Positions 1 to 10,711 of a DNA stretch of 64,000 nt are shown piece after piece; the stretch's first letter is position 1, and every line of letters begins with the position of its first letter. The notes below the pieces were generated by a model. That model had not been told where the DNA came from. It saw nothing but the letters and a program-made list of their open reading frames with translations, and made no database searches. The position numbers and the translations under genes are program-made. The stretch spans positions 2,366,501-2,430,500 of the forward strand of contig JALJCS010000053.1 of NCBI GenBank assembly GCA_023055355.1. The letters are read 5' to 3'. The stretch is from Agelaius tricolor (taxonomy: Eukaryota; Chordata; Aves; Passeriformes; Icteridae).

Positions 1-1332
1 AGAAGATGCAAAGAAATGCTTAGTACAATTCAAGAAGGAAAGTCACCCTTCAATAGGCGCCTGAACACTTCTGAAAATCAAGAGCCTGTTTTCTGCTGGA
101 GTCTAAGTGGATCCAGATATGAATTGCTCAGAATTTGCATTTCCCAGAGTAGTCTGGTCTCTGCTGTGCCGGGTGTTGTGTGTGAGTGTTGTGTGCTCTG
201 TGTCATGACCACATAACAAAATTCAGCTCCTGCCAGAAATTTCCTTCAACATCAAAGTTGTCATCTAGCAAAATAATGGCAAGCCTGGAGACGATGAGGG
301 GCAGGTGTTGGGTGGCACAAACATAATGGGATGTGTCTCAATCTATCAGATCAGGCTTCTTGCACCCAGATAATAAATATGCACTGCACCAGTCAATGCC
401 AGCAGCTCATTAACATAAAAAAACCCCCATTTTGCTTGTTTGGGCAGTTGGAAGACCAGTTGTGAATCTTCTAATTTCTTTCCAGCCTGGAGCTGTCCTG
501 ATGCAAGTGAAAAATTGCCAGGCCAAAGGTGGGGCAAGCTCAGGGTCCCTAACCATGGAGTCAGTCACCCTTTTTTGCCAGCTCCTTTTACTGAGGGGTA
601 AGACAGAATTTTCAAGCTACCCACCTCCAACAGTGGGGTCTTTGTAAATGTACTGCAGCTACAGAGTGGATTCCAGAAGCCACTGAAAACAAGCAGTGTT
701 ATAAATGCTTCATGGCCAGTTGCACAATGAAGTAAGAACTTGGGGAATAGTAGATGAATGCAAATTTCCAGTCTGATACTATGAGAAGAGAAGAAAACAA
801 AAATGTCATGAACAATTATGATGCCTGAGTGGAACCATAGAAATTGTGAGGGTGAAAGAAAAGATGCTCCACCACTGTTTTCTTTTCTTTCCCCCACTAT
901 TGGTAAGTTTTTCTGCCTCAGACAGTGGAAATCAGCTGGGCAAGGTCGGCTGAAAACAAGTATGAGATTGTCTTTGCTTTTCAAGGAAATGTAATGGAAA
1001 GGGCCTGGAAAGTAAAATGTCTTTTAGAAATAACTGTAGTCTTCTTTGTTCCAGTGTTGTTCACAGTGTCACACATCACTCTGCTTTTGTCTGGAAGCAG
1101 GTTTCAAAATATATGATGGAATAATCGCTCTGTTGCAGAGAGGTTATTCTCATACAAATCCATGCTGTAAAGTTCAAGGGCATACTAGTGTTTTCTCATA
1201 GGTATAAAAGCTTGGAGCAGTCTGGAGATGTTCTGGTGCCAGAGTGAAAAAAACATGGAAGAGTCTGGCAGTTCAGAACTAGCAGCATGTTTGACAGCTG
1301 CCAAAGAAGCTAATAAAGGATATGCGAAGGAT
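1..1332. other. Unique sequence, no gene seen
   Basis: Mixed composition with no repeat family, convincing coding frame or splice-flanked exon that I could recognise. The longest open frame (139 codons, minus, 565-984) has no recognisable domain. Confidence 0.5.
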
Positions 1333-1483
1333 ACCCCACCCCTGGAAACATTCAAGGGCAGATTGGATTTGGCTCTGAGCAGTCTGCTCTAGCAGAAGAT
1401 CTGCCTGCCAGTGGCAAGGGGGTCAGATTAGATCACCTTTGAAGGTCCCTTCAAGCCAAACTGTTCTGTGATGCTATGGTTCT
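1333..1483 (+). mobile_element. CR1 3' end, plus strand
   Basis: CCTGGAAACATTCAAGGGCA, GGATTTGGCTCTGAGCA and AGGTCCCTTCAAGCC end at TTCTGTGATGCTATGGTTCT, the CR1 terminal repeat. About 150 bp. Confidence 0.8.
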
Positions 1484-3003
1484 ACTTTGTCCATTGCTGA
1501 GGTCTAAGCCCACCAAGAGGCTCTAAATCCTTGACCAACGGACCCCAGGGCTGGCACTGCAAACAAAGGACTTTACTGGAACCAGGAATCCTGCTGGAGC
1601 AAATGGGGAAATGGATAGCTGTAATGCTTCCCTGTGCCTGCATGCAAGATCAAGGCTCGACATCTGCACAGAGCACTTTTAAAGCTCTTATCGATCTCCT
1701 GCGTCCTTGCCACCTTTCCATGCCCTTGCTTATCAAGGGGAGCACGGTCATTTCAACTCCCCAACGTGCTCTCATTGAAAATCTATAGCAATGGTTTCGG
1801 GTCACTGCTCTGATGAAGCGGGGCTCCAGCGGTGCGCTGTGAATCTCACTGGTGGCACTTTGTCAGCTCAAGAGCGTTCGCTGCTGACAGGTGGAGAGCA
1901 GGTGCTTGAGGTGGGCATTGCTGAACCTGCTTCCTGCTGAAGGCAGCAAAAAACTGCAGAGGCAATGGCTTCTCTAGAGGCAGCACACACTCCTTGTGTG
2001 CTGCTGGGAGAGGAAATAATTTCTGTGGTGTATTTGTGTAAGCTCGCACCTTTGGCGAGTCTCAACAGGGTGGAAAGGAACAGTCTGACTCATATGGCTT
2101 CTCCCTCAGTGCTATGAATTTTAGCACAGATGAACAAAATAAATGCAAGCTGCATTTTCTCCTGTACCCACATTCATTTCCAGCTACAAAAATCTTTCAG
2201 GTGATGTTGCATTCTAGTAGGAAAGTAGCACAGAGCCTCTGGACTGACTCAAAAACACATCAGAGTTCTGTGGAAGGAATTTCTGAAACCCACTGGAGTT
2301 GGGGTCATCTTTCAAATTTCTCCATTGATATGTGGGCTGAGAAGCATCAGGAGTTCACCAAAGTTTCCATGTGCAGCACAGCCACTCTGCACAACTGAAA
2401 TATTTGCACACTGCTCATTGTTTCCTTCCTCAATTCCATTCCTGAGGGGCTGCCAACAAAGCCAAACTATGGAACAGTGTTGCATCACCTTTTTTTTTTC
2501 AGATGCCATCCCAAATCCTTCTGAGAGCAGCATCATTTTGCAGCATCTGCCTCTAAGCTGTTGCAGCTGGACTATCACTGGGAGAATGAAACAGTGGGAC
2601 ATGCTCACAGTTTTCCCCCAAGTAGCATCCATGCATTAGTACCAAATGCTCAGCTAGCAGAAGATGGGTTTCTTCTTACCGAGGGTCATGGGACAGGAAC
2701 CATTTTACAGCATTCCCCACATTCAGCTGCTGTTCAGTAACATGCACAATTGATTCCCTTCCCCTGCAGTGATGAGGAGACAGATGTCACAAGGCTCTCC
2801 ACCCAACTGCTTGCATGGAATGCCTCTGTATTTGCCTGGAAGAGTTTCATGTCCCGTGATGTAATTACCATTGTCCACCCTACTTAATGAAAATGCTGAG
2901 CCATTCTCCACCAATGCTCCCAGACATGTTGCAATACCTACCACTAATAGAGACCTCTCTTTAGACATTGATATCAGTGTTCCCCCAATGACAGAGTAAT
3001 AAA
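1484..3003. other. Unique sequence, no gene seen
   Basis: Short overlapping frames of 65-106 codons on both strands, none with a recognisable motif. A pyrimidine run occurs near 2491-2500. Confidence 0.5.
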
Positions 3004-3150
3004 TCATGGAACCATGGAATCACAGAATCATGGAATCACAGAATCATGGAATCGTAGTGTGGAAGGAATCTTCAAACATCATCCAGTTCCAACTTGCCTG
3101 CTGTGGGCAGGGACACCTTCCATTAGATCAAGTTGCCCAGATATACTTCA
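3004..3150 (-). mobile_element. CR1 3' end with expanded terminal octamer repeats, minus strand
   Basis: The left edge has five to six copies of an ATGGAATC/ACAGAATC octamer-type repeat, the CR1 3' terminal repeat, more than most copies here. It continues CATCCAGTTCCAACTTGCC and GGGCAGGGACACCTTCC, ending near 3150. Confidence 0.8.
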
Positions 3151-4429
3151 TAATTTTTATCTCTTTTATAGAGCCAGCCAGAAGTTCATACTAAAGAAAA
3201 TTATTAATTCTAGAAAACTGCTTATGATGAGAGATACAGCAAAGCACTGAAACTACTATGACAAAGTGTTGCTAGGAAAGGTGTTGAAGGAAAGTTAAGT
3301 CCAAACAAGTAACTGTGTTATCAGTTAAATGACAATATTATAACAGAGAGGGTCCTGCAATTTTAAGGTAGCTTCTTATCACAATATAGTTTATAGAGGA
3401 AGCTAATCCTAGTTTTCCATTTAAAATTCAGGTTTTGTCAGAATTGCTTTAGCAACCATGATTTCCTTGAGCAGCCCATGAAACTCCTAAACATGTGGAG
3501 CGTCTGCTCCATTTAGGTCCAAAAAACAGTGACCACCTTTTAGATGTGAAGTTTTGGTTCAGAGTTTTCCAAAACTGAAGCCACATATTGTTCTTCAGCT
3601 GGATGAAATGATGGCAAGGAAAAGGTCCTGGCAACACAGAGAAAAGGGTGCCACCAGCACAGGTCACAGGACAGATGTGTGGAGGTTGCAAGGACAGATT
3701 CCTCAAGCATCCACCCTGCTTCCCAGCCCAGTTTGTGCAGCCCACGATGAGCTCCTGTGATTGCAGGAGTAACAAGGGATCAGCAGACACAGCTTGGCTG
3801 TGGTGAGAGGTGAGGGTGCAGGGAGTGCTGTGGACCAGAGCTGCAGACCAGGGCTCACCCCCCCAATAAACCAATACTGCCCACAGGCCCTGTCCACATG
3901 GATAGGGCTGCTTTGCTCCAGAGGCAGGGATATGGAGGGATCTGAAAACCTCCTCTGCTTCAGCTGCCAATTGTGTCAAAAGTTACTCCAGGGGGACTGA
4001 GTAGCTCCTTTTACTACATTGATGTTGGCAGACCCTGGTTGAATCTTTGAATTTCAGTTGCTGCATTTATTTTCAAGAAATTGAAACTTTCATATTCTGC
4101 CCAGAACAAAAGATCAGAATTCATCCATTTTACCTTTGCAGTGAATTGAACTATCCCTCACAGAGGGAGGCAAGACATACCATCTACAATGGATGGTGGG
4201 CAAGGACGGCTGCTCCTTTCATCTGAAAAGAAAAAGTTTTTTAAGCATCATTGGAATCAGCATCCAAAGAAGGTATCAATTTTTAAGGCCCTCTTTGAAA
4301 CAACAATTTATTTTTTAAAAAGGGGGAAAAAAATTCCAGTTACTTGCTATCTATTTAAAAGGAGGAAAAAAAATTCAGATGACAAATCCAAATTCCAAGC
4401 AGGGTAATTTTAAAGAGGACAGATGATCT
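3151..4429. other. Unique sequence; one 176-codon frame without support
   Basis: A minus-strand frame at 3449-3979 is long for this window, but it has no domain, no signal peptide and lies in locally GC-richer DNA; I do not call it a gene. The stretch 4300-4380 is A-rich. Confidence 0.45.
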
Positions 4430-4605
4430 GGCTATAAAGTCAAGGGCAGCCTCCTATAAATCTCACACACATCTGTGTTTGAAGCCTACCAGTTGCCATG
4501 GTAACCATGACATTGCTAGTCTTATTTATAGCCCTGCGCTATATATATTGCTTTCCAGGAGGCATAAAAGGGAGAGCTGACTGTGAAGGAATCTGGGAGC
4601 TGCAC
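4430..4605 (+). promoter_or_regulatory. Regulatory-looking motif cluster: RFX X-box, MEF2 site, TATA-like element
   Basis: GTTGCCATGGTAAC at 4492-4505 is a near-perfect palindromic RFX X-box. TTATTTATAG at 4522-4531 fits the MEF2 consensus YTAWWWWTAR. CATAAAAG at 4563-4570 is TATA-like. CTATAAAG and CCTATAAA elements occur just upstream. The density of exact consensus sites in about 170 bases suggests an enhancer or promoter, but no exon or transcript start can be seen. Orientation is uncertain because the X-box is nearly symmetrical. Confidence 0.35.
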
Positions 4606-4709
4606 ATTAAAACCGAGACGTAGAGGGAATAAAGCTAATTAAAGAGTGGCTGCCGGGGTTTGATGCTGGTTTTTGCAGTGCCAAGCCGTGACACCATCCT
4701 CGGGTCACA

Positions 4710-4741
4710 GAGGTGGTGGGGAGGGAGGGAGGGAGGGAGGT
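4710..4741 (+). repeat. GGGA/GGGAGG simple repeat
   Basis: GGTGGGGAGGGAGGGAGGG-type G-rich run with several GGG blocks, which could form a G-quadruplex. It directly precedes the minisatellite at 4776. Confidence 0.8.
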
Positions 4742-4775
4742 GGCTCCTGGCTCCTTCCCCCCGTGCCTGCTCCAA

Positions 4776-5165
4776 GGACAGCTGTGGAGGGGACAGCCAT
4801 GACAGGGACACCCGTGGCAAGGGGCACTCATGACAGGGACAGTCGTGACAGGGACAACCGTATAAGGGACAGCTGTGGAGGGGACAGCTGTGCAGGGGAC
4901 ACCCGTGACAGGGGACAGCTGGACAGCTGTGACAGGGACAGCTGTGGCAGGGACACCCGTGACACGGGCCAGCCATGACAGGGACACCCCTGACGGGGGA
5001 CAGCTGTGGCAGGGACAGCCATGACAAGAAGACCTGTGACAGGGACAGCTGTGGCAGGGACATCCATGACAGGGGACACCCATGACAGGGGACAGCTGTG
5101 ACAGGGACAGCTATGACAGGGACAGTGGTGGAGGGGACAGCCATGGAGGGGACAGCCATGGCACC
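4776..5165. repeat. Minisatellite, ~15-bp unit (GTGACAGGGACAGCT-like)
   Basis: About 25 imperfect copies of a 15-16-bp unit (GACAGGGACAGCTGTG / GACAGGGACACCCGTG). Because the unit length is mostly a multiple of three, it leaves long open frames on both strands that would encode Cys/His/Pro-rich repeats; these are artefacts of periodicity. Around nine copies carry the E-box CAGCTG. It is GC-rich compared with its surroundings. Confidence 0.9.
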
Positions 5166-5452
5166 CCCTGGCATCCCTGGGGCAGGATTTCCGTGCTGCT
5201 CTGTGCTCCCAAAGGACAGCAGGGAGCTCACGGGTGGCAATGCAGGTGGGAGAAGTGCTGGGAGCAGTGGCCAGCTGTGATGGCAATGTCCCCCTGGGCT
5301 GTGATGGCAGTGTGCCCCTGAGCTATGCCCCAGGAACAGGCAGGTGCAGATGGATGCAGCCAGGCAGGACACACTGCTCACCACTCTCTCCCAAAAGGAT
5401 CTTATTTGGCTTCTCGTTCTGTCTAAAACTGACTAACATCATGTGAGGAGTC

Positions 5453-5510
5453 ATGTGTGTGGGCATAGATGTGTGTGTGCATATATATGTGCGTGTGTAT
5501 ATGCATACAT
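5453..5510. repeat. TG/TA dinucleotide-rich tract
   Basis: Alternating purine-pyrimidine sequence (GTGTGTGGGC, TGTGTGTGCATATATATGTG, CGTGTGTATATGCATACATA), an imperfect microsatellite. Confidence 0.8.
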
Positions 5511-5611
5511 ATTACAAAAAATATAAATTTTGTTATGAGGAATGAGAAAAAAATCAAGTCAGTGACAACATTTGTGGAGTAACTGCCTTGTAATGTGGGG
5601 TAAAGAGAAAT

Positions 5612-6004
5612 CTGGAGGGAGGGAGGGAGGAAGTGGCAGAAGGAAGGAAGTGGCGGAAAGAAGTGGTGGAAGGAAGGAAGGAAGTGGCGGAAGTGGCGGA
5701 AGGAAGGAAGTGGCGGAAGGAAGTGGCGGAAGGAAGTGGCGGAAGTGGCGGAAGTGGCGGAAGTGGCGGAAGTGGCGGAAGTGGCGGAAGGAAGGAAGGA
5801 AGTGGCGGAAGGAAGTGGCGGAAGGAAGTGGCGGAAGGAAGGAAGGAAGGAAGGAAGGAAGGAAGGAAGGAAGGAAGGAAGGAAGGAAGGAAGGAAGGAA
5901 GGAAGGAAGGAAGGAAGGAAGGAAGGAAGTGGCGGAAGGAAGGAAGGAAGGAAGGAAGGAAGGAAGGAAGGAAGGAAGGAAGGAAGGAAGGAAGGAAGGA
6001 GCAG
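5612..6004 (+). repeat. GGAA microsatellite with interspersed GGAAGTGGC units
   Basis: A short GGGA run is followed by mixed GGAA and GGAAGTGGC units. Six perfect 9-bp copies of GAAGTGGCG lie at 5733-5786. Nearly pure GGAA occupies about 5833-5929 and 5934-6000. The strand is almost all purine. The CGGAAGTGG junction of each 9-bp unit equals the ETS-factor core site. Long open frames through this block are due to repetition. Confidence 0.95.
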
Positions 6005-6080
6005 AGAAAAAGGAGGAAAAAAAGAGAAAAAAGAGAAAAAAGAGAAAAAAGAGAAAAAAAAAAGAGGAAAGGAGGTAGGC
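6005..6080 (+). repeat. GAAAAA-type purine repeat
   Basis: Repeated GAGAAAAAA units continue the purine run from the GGAA array for about another 75 bases, making the whole polypurine tract close to 460 bases long. Confidence 0.9.
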
Positions 6081-6311
6081 AGAATGGAGGGTGGAAAGAA
6101 GATAAGAAATGGAGGAAGGGGATGAATTTTTAATAAAATGCTTCCCCAGTTTTTTATGCAATGCCACTTCCAAGAATCAGGTTGCTGCCTAGGTCAGCTC
6201 TCAGCCCCAAGAGTAGTTTCAGCCGCCCAAGAGTAAATCAATAATATAAATATAAAATGTAAAGAAAGGGGTCTTGAAAAGGTCAAACAACAACGTTGGC
6301 ATCTGCAATGC

Positions 6312-6418
6312 AAACCAAAAAAACCAAACCAAACCAACAAACAAATAAACAAAAAAACCAACAACCAACCAACCAAACAAACAAACAAAACCAAAAAAAC
6401 CCACCAAAAATCCCCCCA
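6312..6418. repeat. AAAC/AACC-rich low-complexity tract
   Basis: Runs of AAACC, AAAC and CAACC (CCAAACCAAACC, AACAAACAAACAAA) over about 105 bases. Confidence 0.85.
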
Positions 6419-6419
6419 A

Positions 6420-7664
6420 GAAGTTTATTAAAAATAACAGTCATGAGGGGCTTAAATGGTGTCTTCTAAAAAAAAAATCAGGATTAATAATATTGGTGCA
6501 ACTGCAAGATGAAATTCTGATTGAGGATTTGCTCAGACTGCAGCTGAGCTGAAACCTTTCTGTGATGCAGCTGCAAAAGAGGCCAGATTACCTTACTTAA
6601 GAGCTTGCATCACAGTTTCAAGACTGTCTCTTTAACAATGAGTGTTTTGCTGATTAAAGACCTGTGGGAATGACTGGAAACTGATGCCTGTGGAAAAAAA
6701 TTGACTAAAGCCTGACCTAAACAAGGAAGGGGAGGTATTCTGTGACTCTGGCAATGACATTGAGATGTCCCTTTCAGTAATTGTATGAACCTTAACTGGC
6801 ATTGATCCTGACATTGAAATATTTTAAAGATACATTATTTAAAATTGTTTTTGAGAGTTCAGTTATAAGTGCTTTCTACTTAGCTCCTGTTAGAACTGTA
6901 AATATAGGTAATCCAAAACTCTTAGACTGTTTTGATGGGAAAATACAAAAAGCAGACAAGTAAACCTCTTTGTGAATTGGCATTTAATAAGACAATCCCT
7001 GCTCTGTGGCGTGCTTAGAAATAATTTCCACTTCATTTCCAGTTCCCTTTTCCTCTTTGATGTCTGTAGGCTGAGATTGAATTGCATTTCCCATTATTAG
7101 GGATACAGATAGGACCAGGTAGGGAGGAGGGAAGAAAAACCCTGAAAACAATCCAAAGAAAAGATATCAACATGGAGAAGAGACTAAACCAAAACTAGAC
7201 CCTGTTCTTACTCATTTTAGAGCTATTTTTCAAAAAAGCAGAAAATTTTCCCTTTTAAGTCACGTAATACATGAACTCAACGTCCCAATAAAATAATTTG
7301 GATGCATTTTGGCTGAGCTTTAGCACGAATTATGATGTTGTGGTTATGCCTCCACACAGATTTTGCCCTTCAGCAGCTACTTAAGCCAAGTCCATACAGA
7401 AACAGATATCACAGTATTATTGCACCTTTGCTGTTGTCTGCAAATTACTAGATGGCCTAATGCCACTTCAAGCTTCTGTAGTACTGTATTTTTCCTTATT
7501 GATTAAACATAAATTATTGAGGAAAGTAACTGAGGAAACTCCAAGAGGGCGGAGATGATGGTCTCTGTAACTAGAGGTTGTCTGTCACTGAATGTGATAC
7601 TTCTGACCTCATAATTTAATATAATGATTATAATCCAGAATGCTCCTCTAGGAGTCTATCATTT
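6420..7664. other. Unique AT-rich sequence, nothing seen
   Basis: No repeats, exons or regulatory clusters recognised. Confidence 0.5.
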
Positions 7665-7805
7665 GGAATCACAGAAGCATAGAATGGTCGGGGTTCGAAG
7701 TCTCTTTAAAGGTCATTGAGTTCCAATTACCACTACCATTCAGTGCCCCACCTTGGGGCCCACCCACTAGATTAAGTTGCTCAGGGCCCCATCCAACCTA
7801 TTTTA
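7665..7805 (-). mobile_element. CR1 3' end, minus strand
   Basis: GGAATCACAGAAGCATAGAAT, then GAGTTCCAATTACC, CACTAGATTAAGTTGCTCAG and CCCCATCCAACCT. Short and moderately diverged. Confidence 0.75.
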
Positions 7806-10170
7806 GGATTTAGGATTCAGGACTGAGGATCTATTTTTGTTCAGTGCCCCACCAGATGCACTAGATAGGGAGTGGGAAAATCTATGTACCAAAAGGAGAA
7901 CAGATAAATCTTGAGATGGCAGCAGCATTCAGTTGTACCTGTGCAAGAAAAGGGAGGAGGGGAAATAACTGAAGCTGGAGTTCAAATGACTTTACACTGG
8001 TCTAAGTTGATTTTATTCATAATCTTAGTTTTTTACAGGGCAACTCTATGGGAAGCAATATTCCAGTAGGTTTCTATGGGAAAGTGATTCCTCTAGCATC
8101 TATTCTAAAACATACTGACTTTTTGATCATGAATAGTGTTTTGCTTCGCATTTTTGAGTTGCACATATCTGAACCCTCCTAATCACCACAATTTTGGACA
8201 CAAAAGAAAGTGGTTTTTTTTGGAATCCTTGAAGATACATTCTCAGGAGTTCAGTCAGAAAATCTCTGACTCTAACCCTGGAAAACATATTGCACTTCTC
8301 CTTCTGAGGCATAGGATTTCTGCCTTTCACCCTGGTGTAACCCTCTGACCTTTTAAACTTGTCCACAAGAACATGCACATTGAAAAATGAGGTGCTGCTG
8401 GGCATGATCTGGGATGCTGGGTCAGCCTCAGCAGCTGGAGGCCATTTGCCACTATGGCTGACACTGTGTTTCCATTCCACACTTGGTCCCTTTTTCACAG
8501 AATTCAGAATAAACAGAAGTGGGCATGCAGATGTTACCAGCTGTTTGCAGCACCAGCACAGGCTGTGTGCTCCAGGCACTTCCTGCTCTGTAGTTCAGAC
8601 CTGGTTTAAATGTTGGAGGCAGAAAGACAGAGAACAGCTCAGCTATATGGTCAATCAATTCTTGGTTTATTGAAGAGAATTTAGGAAGGTGTTGCTTGCC
8701 ATAAAATTGGAAGTGTTAACTTAGGGCCTGAAGTGAAATCTCATTAGATGTTCAGGCTTGATTGTGAAAGGCTATTAATAAAATTTGTGACTTCTGCCTT
8801 CTAGAATGAGCAGCAATGTTTAGTGCCCATATTATAGAGCTACCTGAAATCTCCATTATTCAATGAAGATTTTATTGTCAGACTGCTGAGATGTCTTTTA
8901 GTAGTCCTACTGATTTTAATGAGGAGTCAGAAGAGGCAGCTTTCAGAGGCAAAAGTTTAATGCTAGAAAAAAGAATGCAGTCGACCTGCTCAAGTTTTTT
9001 AACACAGTAGCTATGGATTATCAAACCTTTAACATGCATGCCTTTCCATCTCATTGCTTTGGAGTCAGAAGAATTTTCATATAGTGCTAAACTTTTCTCA
9101 GTATGCCAAGAAAGTAAATTCACCTTCCCACTATTCTTGGATATTTTCCCATCTATTCCTGCATTTTGAGCTCTCAGGTTACCTGGACAAGCTCTCTTTT
9201 GCAGGTTCAAAGGTTTCCACTCAGTCCTCAGAATACAGCACTCAGAATAATTCCACCAGAAAACTGGTCCTGTTGCTCCCAAATGAAACCCTTCAACAAA
9301 GCATTATGTAGCGCAAACAGTGAACATCTGCCATGATGAACTCTGACACTGAAAAAAGGCAAGTGTGCACCATTTCAAACACTCAATCATGTAGTGAAAC
9401 CAGCAAACCTAAAATGAATGTTAAGATACTCAAACACTGCTGTAAGCAGACAATAGCATTTGGTGCATATAAATTTAATTTCTACAGCTGAAATGGCTCA
9501 AATCAATGTAGATGACTCAAGAGAAGTGCCGGAAAGTGCCAAGGAGTTGAAAGAAAATTAAACACGTTTCTGCTGTCTTGGAAGCTGTGGGAAATCCTTG
9601 CAATTGGAGTTCCAGGTCACATTGGTTCTTCTTGTAGAACTTGGTTTTTCTCTTGGAAATGTTCCTCAGTGTGGTGCTTTACTCTTGCAGAATTGCTGCT
9701 GTTCCCTGCATTTGCCATCACCCATTTCTCCAATGTCAACTCTTCAACATTATCTACCCGTTCAGCAGTATTTGGACTTCTACAGTATTATAATCTTTGT
9801 CAGAACAAACGAAAGAGAATAATTTACTGTATTTTGTGCCATAGTTCTTCTCCATTTCTAGTCAGCATCCCTTCCATGCTACTTTGGCAAGCTGTCTTTT
9901 TGATCATTAGAAAGTGATATTGGATATCCAGAGTGGTTCCATCCAGCTTTTTATCCACCCAGCCATACTCAGAGACTGATCTAACCTTTACTGAATAATA
10001 AAACTGCCTTAGGGCATGCAAACGTATGTTGTCAGGAAGGCTTCCCTATGGATCTGCCGAAGACACCCAGGTCCCTGTTGTGCTTCAGCTTTGCATCTGA
10101 TGAACATAAAACTTCTTCCATGACAATCTCTGCCAAAATTCTCCAAGGTGTCCTTTCTGTGGCATGGAGG

Positions 10171-10192
10171 AATTATATATATATATATACAT
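10171..10192. repeat. (TA)n microsatellite
   Basis: About ten TA dinucleotides ending in CATAAA. Confidence 0.8.
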
Positions 10193-10673
10193 AAATCAGT
10201 CTCTCTGTTGGCAGCAGGGATAACCTGCAAAACCTGTGACTTGGTAACGGGTCACAAAATTAGTCATACATTGATTTGCTTGAATTTCCTAAACTGTTTA
10301 TTCCTTCCACTTTTAAAAAAATATACCTATCATTTATTAATAGTCAGCATAAGCATAATAATAATAACTCTTACCTTTACATTAAGTTTTTGCCAGTATT
10401 GGTATCTTGAAAGCAAAAAGCAGGAGCCAGTGCTCTGGAGCTGCTAAATGTTGGCATGCAACATCAAAGCAAAAGTATCAAAATTCTCGTTTCCAAAAGA
10501 TTTCTTTTTCTAACTGGGTCTGGGAGAACAGCTTGTTGGTCTGATGGGTCAATGCAGGCAGTTTGACAAACCTGTTTTTACTGGTTTCAAAACCCAAATG
10601 TATTCCGTTGTGGGGGGGAAAGGAGTGAGCAGCATGAAAACGTCACAGATTTTGGGAAGAGATGAAGAAGGTA

Positions 10674-10711
10674 TATGACACATATTTTCAATATTTTCAA
10701 TATGTGTCATA
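10674..10711. repeat. Perfect inverted repeat, 13-bp arms
   Basis: TATGACACATATT (10674-10686) is mirrored exactly by 10699-10711 around a 12-base AT-rich loop. Confidence 0.9.

Noticed and set aside
3449..3979. Minus-strand 176-codon frame
   Set aside because: No domain, transmembrane pattern, splice context or similarity that I recognise; locally higher GC makes such a length possible by chance.
4607..5384. Minus-strand frames of 152-249 codons rich in Cys, His and Pro, looking like keratin-associated or metal-binding proteins
   Set aside because: They coincide exactly with the 15-bp minisatellite; all three frames stay open because the unit length is a multiple of three, and there is no start context or non-repeat domain.
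5559..6173. Long frames on both strands (Lys/Gly/Arg-rich plus, Phe-Leu-Pro-Ser minus) over the GGAA array
   Set aside because: Pure microsatellite translation.
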